Below, in pieces: positions 1 to 8,921 of a DNA stretch of 64,000 nt (position 1 is the first letter of the stretch; every line of letters starts with the position of its first letter). Made by a program: the position numbers and the translations under genes. The notes under the pieces were generated by a model that saw only the letters and a list, made by a program, of their open reading frames with translations, had not been told where the DNA came from and made no database searches. The stretch comes from Sphingomonas sp. Leaf343 (lineage in GTDB: Bacteria; Pseudomonadota; Alphaproteobacteria; Sphingomonadales; Sphingomonadaceae): contig NZ_LMPG01000014.1 of NCBI RefSeq assembly GCF_001423765.1, positions 62,001 to 126,000 of the forward strand, given 5' to 3'.

Positions 1-2
1 TG

Positions 3-299
3 GGGCCGGCATACCGGCACACCGCCTTTACCGACGGCACCGTGCAGTCGAGCATCGCCGGGCGCGGAACGATCGATTTCCGCATCCGCATCCTGCCGGG
101 GCTGGGCTTCACGCAGACCGCATCGGCCTATGTCCAGCGGTTCAATTCGACGGTGAACACCAACAGCGCGGTGCAGGCGAAGCTGATCGGGCCGCTGTCC
201 GCGCAGCTGTCGTACAACGTCCAGTATGAGAGCATGCCGCCGGCCGGGCGCAAGACGACGGACACGATCAGCCGGGCGTCGCTGGTCTATTCCTTCTGA
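3..299 (+). CDS. DUF481-family outer-membrane protein, C-terminal part
   Basis: This is the last 98 codons of a gene that begins before the window; the frame is open from base 3 to the TGA at 297-299. The visible protein has alternating polar and hydrophobic strands, contains the segment SYNVQYES and ends in aromatic Phe (LVYSF). That is the typical finish of an outer-membrane beta-barrel of the DUF481/YdiY type. A GTG at 42 lies inside the frame, but the reading continues upstream of it, so it is not taken as the start. The barrel role is inferred from the strand pattern and terminal Phe; the substrate or function is unknown. Confidence 0.7.
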   Translation, partial: GPAYRHTAFTDGTVQSSIAGRGTIDFRIRILPGLGFTQTASAYVQRFNSTVNTNSAVQAKLIGPLSAQLSYNVQYESMPPAGRKTTDTISRASLVYSF

Positions 300-318
300 C
301 GCCGGTACATCCCTGCCG

Positions 319-1524
319 ATGGCGGGGATGACTTCGAACGAGCAGGCCGTCGTCGCGCGGCTGGATGCGGCGGCGATGCTGGCACAGGTCGAGCACTGGG
401 CGGCGATCAACAGCGGCACGCGCAATATCGACGGACTGGCGCGGATGGCGACGGTGCTGGCGGACGCGTTCGCCGTCCTACCGGGCGACGTGTCGCTGAT
501 CGAGCCGGCACCGGTCGAGAGCGTGGCGGCGGACGGGAATGTGTCGCCGTTGGCGCATGGCCGGCATCTGCTGGTGCGGGTGCGGCCCGATGCCGGACGG
601 CGCGTGCTGCTGATGGGGCATATGGACACGGTCTATGGCGCGGACCACGCGTTCCAGACGCTGCACTGGCGTGAACCGGGCGTGCTGATCGGGCCGGGCG
701 TGGCCGACATGAAGGGCGGGCTGGCGGCGATGCTGGCGGCGCTGGCGGCGATCGAGGCGGAGGGCGGTTGCGCGCTGGGGTATGACGTCCTCATCAACTC
801 CGACGAGGAGACCGGATCGCTGTCGTCCGCCGCACTGATCGCGGAGGTGGCGGCCGGCAAGGTCGCGGCACTGGGATACGAGCCGGCGCTGGCGGACGGT
901 ACGCTGGTGGGCGCGCGCGGCGGCACGGGCAATTTTTCGATCGTGGTGCGCGGCAGGAGCGCGCATGCCGGGCGCAATCCCGAAGAGGGCCGCAACGCCA
1001 TCGTCGCGGCGTCGGAGATCGCCGTGCGGCTGGCGGACGCACGCGGCGACGGGCTGTGGGTCAATCCGGCGCGGATTGAAGGCGGTGGGCCGAACAACGT
1101 CGTGCCCGAGCTGGCCGTGCTGCGCGTCAACTTCCGCCCGCGCGATGCCGGAGCAATCATGCGCGCACAGGCGGTGGTGGACCGGGTGACGGCGGACGTC
1201 GCAGGGCGGCGCAATGTGTCGGTGGCGGTGCATGGCGGGTTCAATCGCCCGCCCAAGCCGGTGGATGCGGGGGCGGAAGCATTGCAGGCGGTGATCGAGG
1301 ATGCGGCGGGATCGCTGGGCATCGCGGTCGGCTGGCGCGATACCGGCGGGGTGTGCGACGGCAACAACATCGCCGCGGCGGGCGTGGCGGTGGTCGACAC
1401 GATGGGCGTGCGCGGCGGCGCGATCCATTCCAGCGACGAGTTCCTGCTGGTCGACAGCCTCGTCGAACGCGCCGCGCTGACCGCCGTGACGATGCTGCGG
1501 ATCGCGGCTAGGCTGCCTGTATGA
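319..1524 (+). CDS. M20-family metallohydrolase in the ast cluster
   Basis: A 401-residue M20 peptidase/deacylase of the carboxypeptidase G2 type. Metal and catalytic motifs are in order: GHMDT near residue 101 (His and Asp), GVADMKGG near 130 (bridging Asp), and SDEETGS near 163 (general-base Glu and metal Glu). The dimerisation domain lies in the middle, and a HSSDE motif near the C-terminus supplies the last metal His. The start is set at ATG 319, with 328 as an alternative; upstream extension only overlaps the previous gene. The stop overlaps the astA start as ATGA, so translation is coupled. By context it may hydrolyse an N-acylated amino acid such as N-succinylglutamate in place of AstE. 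That substrate is an inference. Confidence 0.85.
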   Translation: MAGMTSNEQAVVARLDAAAMLAQVEHWAAINSGTRNIDGLARMATVLADAFAVLPGDVSLIEPAPVESVAADGNVSPLAHGRHLLVRVRPDAGRRVLLMGHMDTVYGADHAFQTLHWREPGVLIGPGVADMKGGLAAMLAALAAIEAEGGCALGYDVLINSDEETGSLSSAALIAEVAAGKVAALGYEPALADGTLVGARGGTGNFSIVVRGRSAHAGRNPEEGRNAIVAASEIAVRLADARGDGLWVNPARIEGGGPNNVVPELAVLRVNFRPRDAGAIMRAQAVVDRVTADVAGRRNVSVAVHGGFNRPPKPVDAGAEALQAVIEDAAGSLGIAVGWRDTGGVCDGNNIAAAGVAVVDTMGVRGGAIHSSDEFLLVDSLVERAALTAVTMLRIAARLPV

Positions 1525-2537
1525 GCCATCGCATCCGCGCCGCGACCGACGACGATCTTCAGCACCTTTACGAAATGGCGAAGCTGACCGGGGGCGGCTT
1601 CACGAACCTGCCGCCCGATCGCCGCGCACTGAAGGCAAAGCTGGACCGCAGTCACGAGGCGTTCGCGCGCCGGGACGAGGCGATCGAGGACGAGTTGTTC
1701 GTGCTGGTCCTGGAGGATGTCGAGAGCGGCGACGTGCGCGGCACGTGCCAGATCTTCACGCGGGTCGGGCAGCGGCACCCCTTCTACAGCTATCGGCTGG
1801 GGACGCTGACGCAGGCGAGCAAGGAGCTGGGGCGGACATTCCGCGCCGAGATGCTGACCCTGACCACCGATCTGGAGGGGGCGTCGGAGGTCGGCGGCCT
1901 GTTCCTGCATCCGGGCGAGCGGGCCGGCGGGCTCGGGCTGTTGCTGGCACGGGCGCGGTACCTGTTCATTGCGATGCACCGGAAGCGGTTCGCGGATCGG
2001 ATCCTGGCGGAGTTGCGGGGGGTGATCGACGAGGCGGGCGGGTCGCCGTTCTGGGATGGGCTGGCCGGACGGTTTTTCGGCATGAATTTTCAGGACGCGG
2101 ACCAGTTCAATGCGACGAACGGCCACCAGTTCATCGCCGACCTGATGCCGAAGCATCCGATCTATACGGCGATGCTGTCGGACCATGCGCGGGCGGTAAT
2201 CGGCCTGCCCCACCCCAGCGGGCGCGCGGCGATGCGGATGCTGGAGAACGAAGGCTTCGCGTACGAGAATTACTGCGACATCTTCGATGGGGGACCGACG
2301 ATGACGGCGCGGACCGATGCCGTGCGATCGATCCGGGAGGCGCGGGAGAGCCGTATCGTCGCGGTCGATCGCGACGGCGGCGCGGAGGCGCTGGTCGCCT
2401 GCGGCCACATGGCGGATTTCCGCTGTACTTTCGGGCTGGTGCGAGAGGCGGCGGACGGGATCGCGCTGTCCGCCGAGGCAGCGGCGACGCTGAACGTCGG
2501 CGAGGATGATCGCGTCATGCACGTCGGGCGGCTGTGA
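1521..2537 (+). CDS. astA: arginine N-succinyltransferase
   Basis: A 338-residue AstA. It transfers succinyl from succinyl-CoA to the alpha-amino group of arginine, the first step of the arginine succinyltransferase (AST) pathway in the cytoplasm. The N-terminus shows the GNAT-like start RAATDDDLQHLYEMAK, then the family-typical GGGFTNLPPDR segment. The stretch EVGGLFLHPGERAGGLG fits the CoA-binding region, and ENEGF with YCDIFDGGPT sits in the C-terminal half. Length matches the family. The ATG overlaps the stop of the M20 gene (ATGA), and the TGA shares its final A with the astB ATG. The three genes therefore look like one coupled unit. Confidence 0.95.
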   Translation: MSHRIRAATDDDLQHLYEMAKLTGGGFTNLPPDRRALKAKLDRSHEAFARRDEAIEDELFVLVLEDVESGDVRGTCQIFTRVGQRHPFYSYRLGTLTQASKELGRTFRAEMLTLTTDLEGASEVGGLFLHPGERAGGLGLLLARARYLFIAMHRKRFADRILAELRGVIDEAGGSPFWDGLAGRFFGMNFQDADQFNATNGHQFIADLMPKHPIYTAMLSDHARAVIGLPHPSGRAAMRMLENEGFAYENYCDIFDGGPTMTARTDAVRSIREARESRIVAVDRDGGAEALVACGHMADFRCTFGLVREAADGIALSAEAAATLNVGEDDRVMHVGRL

Positions 2538-3775
2538 TGCGCGAGATCAACTTCGACGGGATCGTCGGGCCGAGCCACAATTACGCGGGCCTGAGCCCGG
2601 GCAATCTGGCGGCGACGCGCAACGCCGGGCTGGTGTCGCGGCCGCGCGCGGCGGCGTTGCAGGGCCTCGCCAAGATGCGCGCGAACCTCGATCTCGGGCT
2701 GGTGCAGGGCATATTGCTGCCGCACCCGCGGCCCGACCGCGACTGGCTGGCGACGCTGGCGAGCGATGTAGAAGCAGCGGAGCCGCATCTGCTGGCGCAG
2801 GCGATGTCGGCGTCGGCGATGTGGGCGGCGAATGCGGCGACGGTGTCGCCCGCCGCTGACTGTGCGGACGGCCGGTGTCACCTGACCGTCGCCAATCTGG
2901 TGACGATGCCGCATCGCAGCCACGAATGGCCGGCGACGCTGGCGCAGCTGCGCGTCGCGTTCGTCGATCCGTCGTTCATGGTGCATGGCCCGGTGCCGGC
3001 CCCGTTCGGAGACGAGGGCGCGGCCAATCACATGCGGCTGTGCGAGCGGCATGGCGAGGCGGGCGTCGAGGTGTTCGTCTACGGGCGCAGTGGCGGCCCC
3101 TTCCCTGCCCGCCAGCATCGCGATGCGAGCGCCGCTGTCGCGCGGCGACACGGAGTCGGCCGCGCGCTGTTCGTGGAACAGTCGGAAGCGGCGATCGCGG
3201 CGGGCGCGTTCCACAACGATGTCGTCGCGGTGGCGAACGAGCGGGTGCTGTTCGCGCACGAGCAGGCATTCGCGGATCGTGACGGCTTCTATGCAGAATT
3301 GCGCGCGGCGCTGCCAGCGGTGGAGATCGTCGAGGTGCCGGCGGCGCGGGTTTCGCTGGCCGATGCGATTTCGAGCTATCTGTTCAACGCCCAACTGGTG
3401 ACGCTGCCGGACGGGAGCATGTCGCTGATCGTGCCGGGCGAAGTGCGGGAGACGGAGCCCGTCTGGTCGTGGCTGATGGAGCATGTCGCCGGCAACGGAC
3501 CGATCCGCCGCGTCGAGGTGGTGGACGTACGGGAATCGATGGCGAACGGCGGCGGACCGGCGTGTCTGCGGCTACGGGTGGTCGCCGACCCGGTAACGGT
3601 CGATCCGCGGTTTCTGGTCGACCATGCGCGGCTGGACCGGATTGCAGCAGTGATCGAGGCGCATTGGCCGGAGGAGATCGCGGCGGACGGGTTGCGCGAC
3701 CCGGCACTGGTGGCGGCGGTCGAGGCGGCGCGGGCCGAACTGCTGCGAGCGCTGGACCTGAAGGCGCTCGCCTGA
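2537..3775 (+). CDS. astB: N-succinylarginine dihydrolase
   Basis: A 412-residue AstB of the guanidino-group-modifying fold. It hydrolyses N2-succinylarginine to N2-succinylornithine, ammonia and CO2, the second AST step. Diagnostic segments are FDGIVGPSHNYAGLSPGN at the N-terminus, AFHNDVVAVAN (catalytic His region) and NGGGPACLRLRV with the catalytic Cys near the C-terminus. The start is the ATG whose A is also the last base of the astA stop (TGATG); a GTG three bases upstream is less likely. The later pathway genes astC, astD and a canonical astE are not in the window. Only about 4 bases separate this stop from the convergent gene that follows. Confidence 0.95.
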   Translation: MREINFDGIVGPSHNYAGLSPGNLAATRNAGLVSRPRAAALQGLAKMRANLDLGLVQGILLPHPRPDRDWLATLASDVEAAEPHLLAQAMSASAMWAANAATVSPAADCADGRCHLTVANLVTMPHRSHEWPATLAQLRVAFVDPSFMVHGPVPAPFGDEGAANHMRLCERHGEAGVEVFVYGRSGGPFPARQHRDASAAVARRHGVGRALFVEQSEAAIAAGAFHNDVVAVANERVLFAHEQAFADRDGFYAELRAALPAVEIVEVPAARVSLADAISSYLFNAQLVTLPDGSMSLIVPGEVRETEPVWSWLMEHVAGNGPIRRVEVVDVRESMANGGGPACLRLRVVADPVTVDPRFLVDHARLDRIAAVIEAHWPEEIAADGLRDPALVAAVEAARAELLRALDLKALA

Positions 3776-3779
3776 CGCT

Positions 3780-4307
3780 TCAGCCGCGCCAGTTGGGGGT
3801 ACGCGACAGGCGCGACAGCGCCGTGTGCGTCGGCTCTCGCGTGATTGCCACCGATAGCGCCGTCACGAGGCCGGGGATAAAGAACTGAGTGCCGCCACCC
3901 GGCAACAGACCTTCGAAAAAGCCGGCACCATGGTCCTTTTGCGCCAGCGCCTCGCCACGCCAGCCAATCAGTTGCTGGGCGGCGTCGAGTGTCAGGCAGC
4001 AGAACCAGCCCATATTGCTCCAGGATGATTTCACCGCCAGATCTGTCCGCGTGCCGGCGAGAATGTTGCGGCGGGTGAAGGCATTGCCGTCATACGTCGC
4101 CTCAAGCACGTCGTCGGCAAGGGCGGCGAGCATCTCCCCGTCGAACCACCATGCGCCCCGCTCCGGACCGGCGATGCCCGATCGCGATCCCGCGAGGCGG
4201 TAGAGTTTCAGCGGTCCGCCAAGGATGACACGGTCGGGAGTCCCGCGAAAACAACCCGCCTCCTCCGCCCCGATCATGATGCCTGCCGAACCGTTCAAAA
4301 TCGTCAT
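3780..4307 (-). CDS. hypothetical protein, 175 residues
   Basis: I do not recognise a family. The protein has no signal peptide and no clear membrane helix. It carries aromatic-rich stretches (GAWWFDGEMLAALADDVLE, WSNMGWFCC) and a glycine-rich segment GLLPGGGTQFF before a C-terminal TALSVAITREPTH stretch. The ATG at 4307 is preceded on the minus strand by a purine-rich stretch (AGGAGTGGGGG) that can act as a ribosome binding site. The gene is convergent with astB and divergent from the small membrane protein at 4408, and is probably a single-gene unit. Codon use resembles its neighbours, which supports it being real. Confidence 0.6.
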   Translation of the reverse strand: MTILNGSAGIMIGAEEAGCFRGTPDRVILGGPLKLYRLAGSRSGIAGPERGAWWFDGEMLAALADDVLEATYDGNAFTRRNILAGTRTDLAVKSSWSNMGWFCCLTLDAAQQLIGWRGEALAQKDHGAGFFEGLLPGGGTQFFIPGLVTALSVAITREPTHTALSRLSRTPNWRG

Positions 4308-4380
4308 GAAGCCCCCACTCCTGTCGAATTAATTTACGATTTACCATGTCGGTTACGAAAACAACACGCACTTCCGCCAT

Positions 4381-4396
4381 TGGCACCGGCCTTGCT
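4381..4396 (+). promoter_or_regulatory. candidate sigma-54 (-24/-12) promoter
   Basis: The sequence TGGCACCGGCCTTGCT matches the sigma-54 consensus closely: GG at 4382-4383 and GC at 4394-4395 with exactly 10 bases between. The predicted start of transcription, about 4406, is almost on top of the ATG at 4408. Either that gene is leaderless from this promoter or the match is fortuitous. The match is seen in the sequence; activity is inferred. Confidence 0.4.
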
Positions 4397-4407
4397 AGGC
4401 TTCGCAC

Positions 4408-4635
4408 ATGTGGTCCCGATTCGCCCGGTTGTTCGTCATCAAGACCAAGTTCGAGGCGTTCCTCGTGATCTACGGTCTCGCCAACGGCGCGACGGAGCGG
4501 GGCGTGCATTACATGAACCAGTATCCTGGCTGGGGCGGCGTGATGCTGTTCGCGCTGTGCCCCGTCGCGGTGTTCATGGCGGGCGCGCGCATCCTCGATT
4601 CGCTGGAGCGCGAGCGGGCGGACTTTTGCGACTGA
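4408..4635 (+). CDS. small hydrophobic protein, 75 residues
   Basis: A short membrane protein with one or two hydrophobic segments: FEAFLVIYGLANGA around residues 15-28 and GGVMLFALCPVAVFMAGARI around 43-62. It ends in a charged tail (DSLERERADFCD). Its function is unknown to me. No good ribosome binding site precedes the ATG, and a sigma-54-like promoter ends about 11 bases upstream, so it may be translated from a leaderless message. It lies 49 bases before cysD on the same strand and could be cotranscribed with the sulfate-activation genes, although nothing in it suggests a sulfur role. Confidence 0.6.
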   Translation: MWSRFARLFVIKTKFEAFLVIYGLANGATERGVHYMNQYPGWGGVMLFALCPVAVFMAGARILDSLERERADFCD

Positions 4636-4684
4636 CAGGATAAGTTGGTCGCATGGTGCGGCGACGTGACTATCTGAAGCGTCG

Positions 4685-5584
4685 ATGAGTACGCTCACCC
4701 ACCTTCAACGGCTCGAAGCCGACAGCATCCACATCCTGCGCGAGGTCGTCGCCGAGGCGGAGCGACCGGTGATGCTGTATTCCGTCGGCAAGGATTCGGC
4801 GGTGATGCTGCATCTGGCGAAGAAGGCGTTCGCGCCGGGGCGACCGCCCTTCTCGCTGCTGCATGTCGATACGACGTGGAAGTTCAGGGCGATGTACGAC
4901 CTGCGCGACAAGGCGGCGGCGGACGCCGGCATGGAGTTGATCGTCCACAAGAACCCGGACGCGGTGGCGGCGGGGATCAACCCGTTCGATCATGGCGGGC
5001 GGCACACCGATCTGTGGAAGACGGAGGGATTGAAGCAGGCGCTGACCGCGGGCGGCTACGACGCGGCCTTTGGCGGCGCGAGGCGCGACGAGGAGAAGAG
5101 CCGCGCGAAGGAGCGCATCTTCTCGTTCCGGTCGGCCAGCCACGGCTGGGACCCGAAGGCGCAACGGCCCGAATTGTGGCGGCTGTACAATGCACGGCTG
5201 AACCGGGGCGAAAGCTTGCGCGTATTTCCGCTGTCGAACTGGACCGAGCTGGATATCTGGCAATACATCCTGGCCGAGGGGATCGAGATCGTGCCGCTCT
5301 ACTTCGCGGCCCCTCGCCCTACCGTCGAGCGCGACGGTATGTTGCTGATGGTGGACGACGACCGGTTCCGCCTGCTGCCCGGTGAAGTGCCGGTGGAGCG
5401 ATCGATCCGGTTTCGCACGCTCGGCTGCTACCCGCTGACCGGCGCGGTGGAGAGCCGGGCGGATACGCTGTCAGCGGTGATACAGGAAATGCTGCTGACG
5501 ACGACCTCCGAGCGTCAAGGCCGCGCGATCGATCACGATCAGGCGGCGAGCATGGAGAAGAAGAAGCGGGAGGGATATTTCTGA
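4685..5584 (+). CDS. cysD: sulfate adenylyltransferase subunit 2
   Basis: A 299-residue CysD, the small catalytic subunit of ATP sulfurylase. With CysN it makes adenosine 5'-phosphosulfate from sulfate and ATP in the cytoplasm. The PP-loop signature [13 protein letters not shown] sits near residue 35, and later family segments [19 protein letters not shown] and the C-terminal [10 protein letters not shown] are intact. Length is normal. It is 46 bases upstream of cysNC on the same strand, so the two products needed for the complex are made together. Confidence 0.95.
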   Translation: MSTLTHLQRLEADSIHILREVVAEAERPVMLYSVGKDSAVMLHLAKKAFAPGRPPFSLLHVDTTWKFRAMYDLRDKAAADAGMELIVHKNPDAVAAGINPFDHGGRHTDLWKTEGLKQALTAGGYDAAFGGARRDEEKSRAKERIFSFRSASHGWDPKAQRPELWRLYNARLNRGESLRVFPLSNWTELDIWQYILAEGIEIVPLYFAAPRPTVERDGMLLMVDDDRFRLLPGEVPVERSIRFRTLGCYPLTGAVESRADTLSAVIQEMLLTTTSERQGRAIDHDQAASMEKKKREGYF

Positions 5585-5607
5585 TGGGTGTGCTGATCGA
5601 AGCTCCC

Positions 5608-5622
5608 CTCCCTGAGAGGGAG
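5608..5622 (+). promoter_or_regulatory. inverted repeat overlapping the cysNC ribosome binding site
   Basis: CTCCCT at 5608-5613 is complementary to AGGGAG at 5617-5622 across a 3-base loop. The right arm is part of the purine-rich ribosome binding region that precedes the cysNC ATG at 5631. Such a hairpin could limit cysNC initiation, but a 6-bp stem is modest and the effect is only inferred. Confidence 0.3.
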
Positions 5623-5630
5623 AGGGCAGA

Positions 5631-7544
5631 ATGACGGCCTACACCCCCGAGGCGCTGATCGGTGAGGATATCGACGCGTACCTCGCCGGCCATGCCGCGA
5701 AGACGATGCTGCGGTTCATCACCTGCGGGTCGGTGGACGACGGCAAGTCGACGCTGATCGGTCGCCTGCTGTATGATTCGAAGACCATCTTCGAGGATCA
5801 GCTCGCCGCGCTGGAGGCCGATTCTGTGCGGATGGGGACGCAGGGGGCGAATATCGACTTCGCGCTGCTGGTCGACGGGCTGGCGGCCGAGCGCGAGCAG
5901 GGCATCACGATCGACGTCGCCTACCGGTTCTTCGCGACCGAGAAACGCAAGTTCATCGTCGCCGACACGCCCGGACACGAGCAATATACGCGCAACATGG
6001 TCACGGGCGCGTCGACCGCCGATTGCGCCGTGATCCTCATCGACGCGCGCAAGGGCGTGCTGACGCAGACGCGGCGGCATAGCTGGCTGGCCCATCTGGT
6101 CGGCATTCGCGAGATCGTGCTGGCGGTGAACAAGATGGACCTGATCGGCCACGATCATGAGCGGTTCGACGCGATCGTTGCCGATTATGCCGAGTTTGCG
6201 AGGGGGATCGGCATCGAGCGCTTCACGGCGATTCCCCTGTCCGGACTGACCGGGGAGAACGTCGCAACGCCGTCACCGGCGATGGACTGGTATGACGGGC
6301 CGACGCTGCTGGCGCATCTGGAGGCGATACCGGTCGACAGCGACCGCTCGGCGGCGCGGCCGTTCCGGTTGCCGGTGCAGTGGGTGAATCGACCCGATCT
6401 CGATTTTCGCGGCTTTTCGGGGATGATCGCGAGCGGCGGCGTGGCGGTCGGCGACCGGGTGCGCGTGGTGCCGTCCGGGCGCAACACCTCGGTGGCGCGT
6501 GTCCTGACCGCCGACGGCGAGCGCGGGCATGCGACGGCGGGCGAGTCGGTGACGCTGGTGCTGGCGGACGAAGTGGATTGTTCGCGCGGGGACGTGATCG
6601 CCGCGGCGGATGCACCGCCCCAGGCTGCCGACCAGATGCTCGCGACGATCGTGTGGATGGCGGACCAGCCGCTGGTGCCCGGACGCGGATACTGGCTGAA
6701 GCTGGGCACGCAGATGGTCAATGCGACGGTGCAGCCGCCGCGCCACACCGTCGATGTTAACACGCAGGCGGAGGTCGCGGCGACGACGCTGGCGCTCAAC
6801 GATATCGGCGTGGCGGAGGTCTATACCGATCGGCCGATCGTGTTCGAGCCGTATGAGGAGGGTGCCGATCTGGGCGGCTTCATCCTGATCGATCGCGCGA
6901 GCAACGCGACGGTCGCGGCGGGGATGGTGCAGCATGCGCTGGCGCGGGCCACCGACGTCCACTGGCAGTCGGTGGATGTGACGCGGGAGGCGCATGCCCG
7001 GCAGAAAGGGCAGTCGCCGCGGGTGCTGTGGTTCACCGGCCTGTCGGGATCGGGCAAGTCGACGATCGCCAATCTGGTCGAGAAGAAGCTGCACGCGTTA
7101 GGCAAGCACAGCTTCTTGCTGGACGGCGACAATATCCGGCATGGGCTGAACCGCGATCTCGACTTCTCGGATGCGGGGCGGATCGAGAACATCCGGCGGA
7201 TCGGCGAGGTCGCACGGTTGATGGCGGACGCCGGGCTGATCGTGTTGACCGCGTTCATTTCGCCGTTCCGGGCGGAGCGGGCGATGGTGCGGTCGCGCCT
7301 GCCGGCGGGCGAGTTCGTGGAGATCTTCGTCGATACGCCACTGGCGACGGCGGAGGCGCGCGATCCGAAGGGCCTGTACGCCAAGGCGCGGGCGGGTGAG
7401 ATCCGGGACTTCACCGGCATCTCCAGCCCCTACGAAGCGCCGGAGCGGCCAGAGATCAGGATCGACACGACGCGCGAAACTCCCGAAGCTGCGGCCGAGC
7501 GGATCGTGGAGTATGTCGTTGGCGTATGGAGCCACGAGTTGTGA
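5631..7544 (+). CDS. cysNC: bifunctional sulfate adenylyltransferase subunit 1 / adenylylsulfate kinase
   Basis: A 637-residue fusion. Residues about 20-440 are the CysN GTPase, with P-loop GSVDDGKST, switch segment [12 protein letters not shown] and NKMDL, followed by beta-barrel domains. Residues about 460-637 are the APS kinase CysC, with P-loop GLSGSGKST, the [13 protein letters not shown] motif and the FISPFRAER segment. CysN activates CysD by GTP hydrolysis, and CysC phosphorylates APS to PAPS. The fusion is a known arrangement in proteobacteria. The gene sits between cysD and cysQ, and its stop overlaps the cysQ start. Confidence 0.95.
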   Translation: MTAYTPEALIGEDIDAYLAGHAAKTMLRFITCGSVDDGKSTLIGRLLYDSKTIFEDQLAALEADSVRMGTQGANIDFALLVDGLAAEREQGITIDVAYRFFATEKRKFIVADTPGHEQYTRNMVTGASTADCAVILIDARKGVLTQTRRHSWLAHLVGIREIVLAVNKMDLIGHDHERFDAIVADYAEFARGIGIERFTAIPLSGLTGENVATPSPAMDWYDGPTLLAHLEAIPVDSDRSAARPFRLPVQWVNRPDLDFRGFSGMIASGGVAVGDRVRVVPSGRNTSVARVLTADGERGHATAGESVTLVLADEVDCSRGDVIAAADAPPQAADQMLATIVWMADQPLVPGRGYWLKLGTQMVNATVQPPRHTVDVNTQAEVAATTLALNDIGVAEVYTDRPIVFEPYEEGADLGGFILIDRASNATVAAGMVQHALARATDVHWQSVDVTREAHARQKGQSPRVLWFTGLSGSGKSTIANLVEKKLHALGKHSFLLDGDNIRHGLNRDLDFSDAGRIENIRRIGEVARLMADAGLIVLTAFISPFRAERAMVRSRLPAGEFVEIFVDTPLATAEARDPKGLYAKARAGEIRDFTGISSPYEAPERPEIRIDTTRETPEAAAERIVEYVVGVWSHEL

Positions 7545-8281
7545 CGGACACCGAGCTCGCCGCCGCCATCGCCAACGAGGCTGGCGACCTGCTGCGCGCG
7601 ATCCGGGCGGAGCGTGCCGAGACGGGCCGGGCGCTGGGCGATCGCGGCGACCGGGAAGCCAACACGCTGATCCTGCGCCGGCTGGCGGAAGCGCGGCCGG
7701 ACGACTTCATCCTGTCCGAAGAGAGCCTGGATGACCGCGCGCGGTGCGGGGCGCGGCGGGTGTGGATCGTCGATCCGCTGGACGGGACGCGGGACTATGC
7801 CGATGGGCTGGACGACTGGGCTGTCCATATCGGACTGGCGATCGACGGTCGGCCAGCGTTCGGGGCGGTGGCGGTGCCGCAATGGGGCCAGGTCTGGTGC
7901 ACGGATCACGCGCGGGTCGCCGCCCCTCCCCCGCCCGGCAGGCCGCGGGTCGTCGTCAGCCGGACGCGCTGCCCCGACATCGCGCAGCGGGTCGCCACCG
8001 CGCTCGATGCGGAGATGCTGGGCATGGGATCGGCGGGTGCGAAGGCGATGGCGGTCGTGGACGGGCGCGCCGACATCTATCTGCATGCCGGCGGACAGTA
8101 TGAATGGGACAATTGCGCGCCCGCCGCAGTGGCGCTGGCGGCGGGGCTGCACGCGTCGCGGATCGACGGCAGTCCTTTGGTCTATAACTGTGCGGACCCG
8201 TTGCTGCCCGACCTGTTGATCTGCCGGCCGGAGCTGGCGCAGCAGGTGCTGGGCGTCATCGCGCAGGCTGGTACAGCCTAG
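7541..8281 (+). CDS. cysQ: 3'(2'),5'-bisphosphate nucleotidase
   Basis: A 246-residue member of the inositol monophosphatase fold. It removes the 3'-phosphate from PAP, and possibly from PAPS, clearing the by-product of sulfate assimilation. Metal motifs are FILSEES (acidic pair), [15 protein letters not shown] (the D-x-L-D-G-T core) and [11 protein letters not shown] near the C-terminus. I prefer the GTG at 7541. It overlaps the cysNC stop as GTGA, has GGAG nine bases upstream, and gives the family-typical start [17 protein letters not shown]. An ATG at 7526 is possible but poorly spaced. The 3' end overlaps the convergent gene by 26 bases. Confidence 0.92.
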   Translation: MTDTELAAAIANEAGDLLRAIRAERAETGRALGDRGDREANTLILRRLAEARPDDFILSEESLDDRARCGARRVWIVDPLDGTRDYADGLDDWAVHIGLAIDGRPAFGAVAVPQWGQVWCTDHARVAAPPPPGRPRVVVSRTRCPDIAQRVATALDAEMLGMGSAGAKAMAVVDGRADIYLHAGGQYEWDNCAPAAVALAAGLHASRIDGSPLVYNCADPLLPDLLICRPELAQQVLGVIAQAGTA

Positions 8282-8783
8282 CCATCACGCGCGCGTAGAG
8301 CGTGTCGCCATCGATGGCCTGCGCGATCATCGGCTCCGTGGGATCGGGCGTGACACCGTCGCCCGGAAAGTAGCCGATGCGATCGGTGACGACGGGCGCG
8401 CCGAGCGCGGCGTAGAAGGCAACCAGTGCCTCGACGGCCCGCTTGGCGCGGGCATAGTCGCTGTCGCTGTCGATCCAGCCCGACGAGGGCACGAAGATGC
8501 CCGCATAGTCGCGCCAATCCGTCAAATGGCGGACGACGCGCTCGACGTGGCCGGCAGGATCGCCATCCGCATAGGCGCAGTCGAATAGATAAGCGGGGGC
8601 GGCGGCACGGGCGACGGTAACGGGATCGGCAGGATCGGTCAGCACCAGAAAACCGTCGTCGTGTAGCCGGCGCGCGAAGGCCGAGCCGACGCGGCCGCCG
8701 GCGCCCAGTACGATCGCACACCCCGCAGCACCCACCGTGTCGCCGCGGCGCATTGCGGCCACGGCCGCCTGCCATTCACTCAT
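8256..8783 (-). CDS. short SDR-like NAD(P)-binding protein
   Basis: A 175-residue protein with a Rossmann dinucleotide-binding start (AIVLGAGGRVGSAFARRL, the G-x-G-G-x-x-G pattern near residues 24-30). It also has SSGWIDSDSDYARAKRAVEA, which contains a Y-x-x-x-K pair like the SDR active site, with serines just upstream. It is shorter than typical SDR enzymes (about 250) and looks trimmed at the front. The ATG at 8783 has a strong AAGGGG site upstream. Substrate is unknown. It converges on and overlaps the end of cysQ. Confidence 0.65.
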   Translation of the reverse strand: MSEWQAAVAAMRRGDTVGAAGCAIVLGAGGRVGSAFARRLHDDGFLVLTDPADPVTVARAAAPAYLFDCAYADGDPAGHVERVVRHLTDWRDYAGIFVPSSGWIDSDSDYARAKRAVEALVAFYAALGAPVVTDRIGYFPGDGVTPDPTEPMIAQAIDGDTLYARVMARLYQPAR

Positions 8784-8921
8784 TCGATGCCCCTTTGATG
8801 AACATCGTGACATGTAGCAACAATCGACGCAACGACGCCAATTATCGAATATCCGGTATGGAAGCGTTTGCGTCCGCGACCGGGCGTGATATGCCGACCG
8901 TACAAGATACGGAGACGGATG

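Noticed and set aside
633..2522. Open frame of about 629 codons opposite the M20 and astA genes
   Set aside because: It spans two well-defined genes on the other strand with family motifs and has no motif of its own.
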